Source of the DNA: DTLC01 sp964555645
GTDB lineage: Bacteria; Verrucomicrobiota; Verrucomicrobiia; Limisphaerales; DTLC01
Length of the DNA: 64,000 bases
NCBI GenBank assembly: GCA_964555645.1
Contig: CAZKTA010000003.1
Span: 145,217-209,216 of the forward strand
Direction of reading: 5' to 3'
Numbering within the stretch: position 1 is the first letter of the stretch; the number at the start of each line of letters is the position of its first letter. Position numbers and translations under genes: made by a program. Under the pieces are notes generated by a model. That model did not search any database. It had not been told where the DNA came from and worked only from the letters and a program-made list of their open reading frames with translations. Positions 63,929 to 64,000 of the stretch are shown here, piece by piece.

Positions 63929-64000
63929 GGCGCCTTAGCGGCTATTCGCTCGAGCCGGGCCGAGCGAACTATCTCCTCGCCGTCCACAAGCACACGCAGG
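63925..64000 (-). CDS. C-terminus of a further operon gene (partial)
   Basis: The minus strand is open from the window edge and ends LRVLVDGEEIVRSARLERIAAKAP with a TGA that overlaps the ATG of the beta-helix gene (ATGA, 63925-63928). Only 24 codons are visible, too few to name a family. It shows that the operon continues beyond the window. Confidence 0.7.
   Translation of the reverse strand, partial: LRVLVDGEEIVRSARLERIAAKAP

Overview
The window looks like a chromosome segment of a member of the Verrucomicrobiota, probably from the Pedosphaera/Limisphaera side of the phylum. I infer this from several lineage-typical traits: prepilin-type secreted proteins with a short C-terminal DG motif, secreted lyases built from Ig-like modules and a recurring W...FFRV beta-sandwich module, a small MGKQYNKVEK-type basic protein, carbohydrate-active enzymes without SusC/SusD partners, and REP-like palindromes with a Y1 transposase. 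No marker gene in the window settles the taxonomy.

Layout. 1-2760: end of an EgtD-like methyltransferase, a broken beta-helix gene, a dihydropteroate-synthase-like gene and tRNA-Arg. 2912-7135: glycine cleavage operon gcvT-gcvH-gcvP. 7827-16054: three paralogous family 9 polysaccharide lyases in a row. 16208-22626: ileS, a FadL-type porin, rnhB, yraN. 22765-27001: a GHMP kinase/UDPGP fusion and a GalU-like enzyme. 27492-31601: small conserved protein, CaCA-like exchanger, tRNA-Glu, membrane protein with TPRs. 31602-33157: a 1.5 kb stretch with no ordinary gene, holding what I read as a large structured RNA on the minus strand. 33158-35218: M23 peptidase, SecD-head-like lipoprotein, small basic protein. 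35976-39107: two prepilin-type proteins and an aspartate aminotransferase. 39862-46026: secreted protein, then a lyase/sialidase/symporter cassette, then a B12-binding radical SAM enzyme. 46251-64000: a long minus-strand polysaccharide-degradation operon (beta-helix protein, sugar isomerase-like protein, apiosidase-like hydrolase, alpha-glucuronidase-like protein, GH127, GH43-GH29 fusion, GH95), interrupted by a RAYT/REP unit and a pseudogene.

Main find. At 32016-32906 (minus strand) an about 890 nt transcript is predicted by an extended -10 promoter at one end and a 14 bp GNRA-capped terminator hairpin with a U-rich tail at the other. In between lie at least a dozen stem-loops, five with GNRA tetraloops on the minus strand only. 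I find none of the hallmark motifs of RNase P RNA, tmRNA, rRNA or group II introns. It is preceded by a cluster of TTCACM half-sites. A second noncoding puzzle is a pair of diverged about 300 bp elements, at 19286-19585 and, inverted, at 35363-35670.

How the genes work together. The PL9 lyases, GH127, GH43-GH29, GH95 and apiosidase-like enzymes point to growth on pectin-type or fucose/arabinose-rich polysaccharide. The kinase/UDPGP fusion and GalU-like protein could feed released sugars into nucleotide sugars. The lyase/sialidase/symporter cassette suggests uptake and cleavage of a sialic-acid-like 2-keto sugar acid. These functional links are inference from family membership and gene order.
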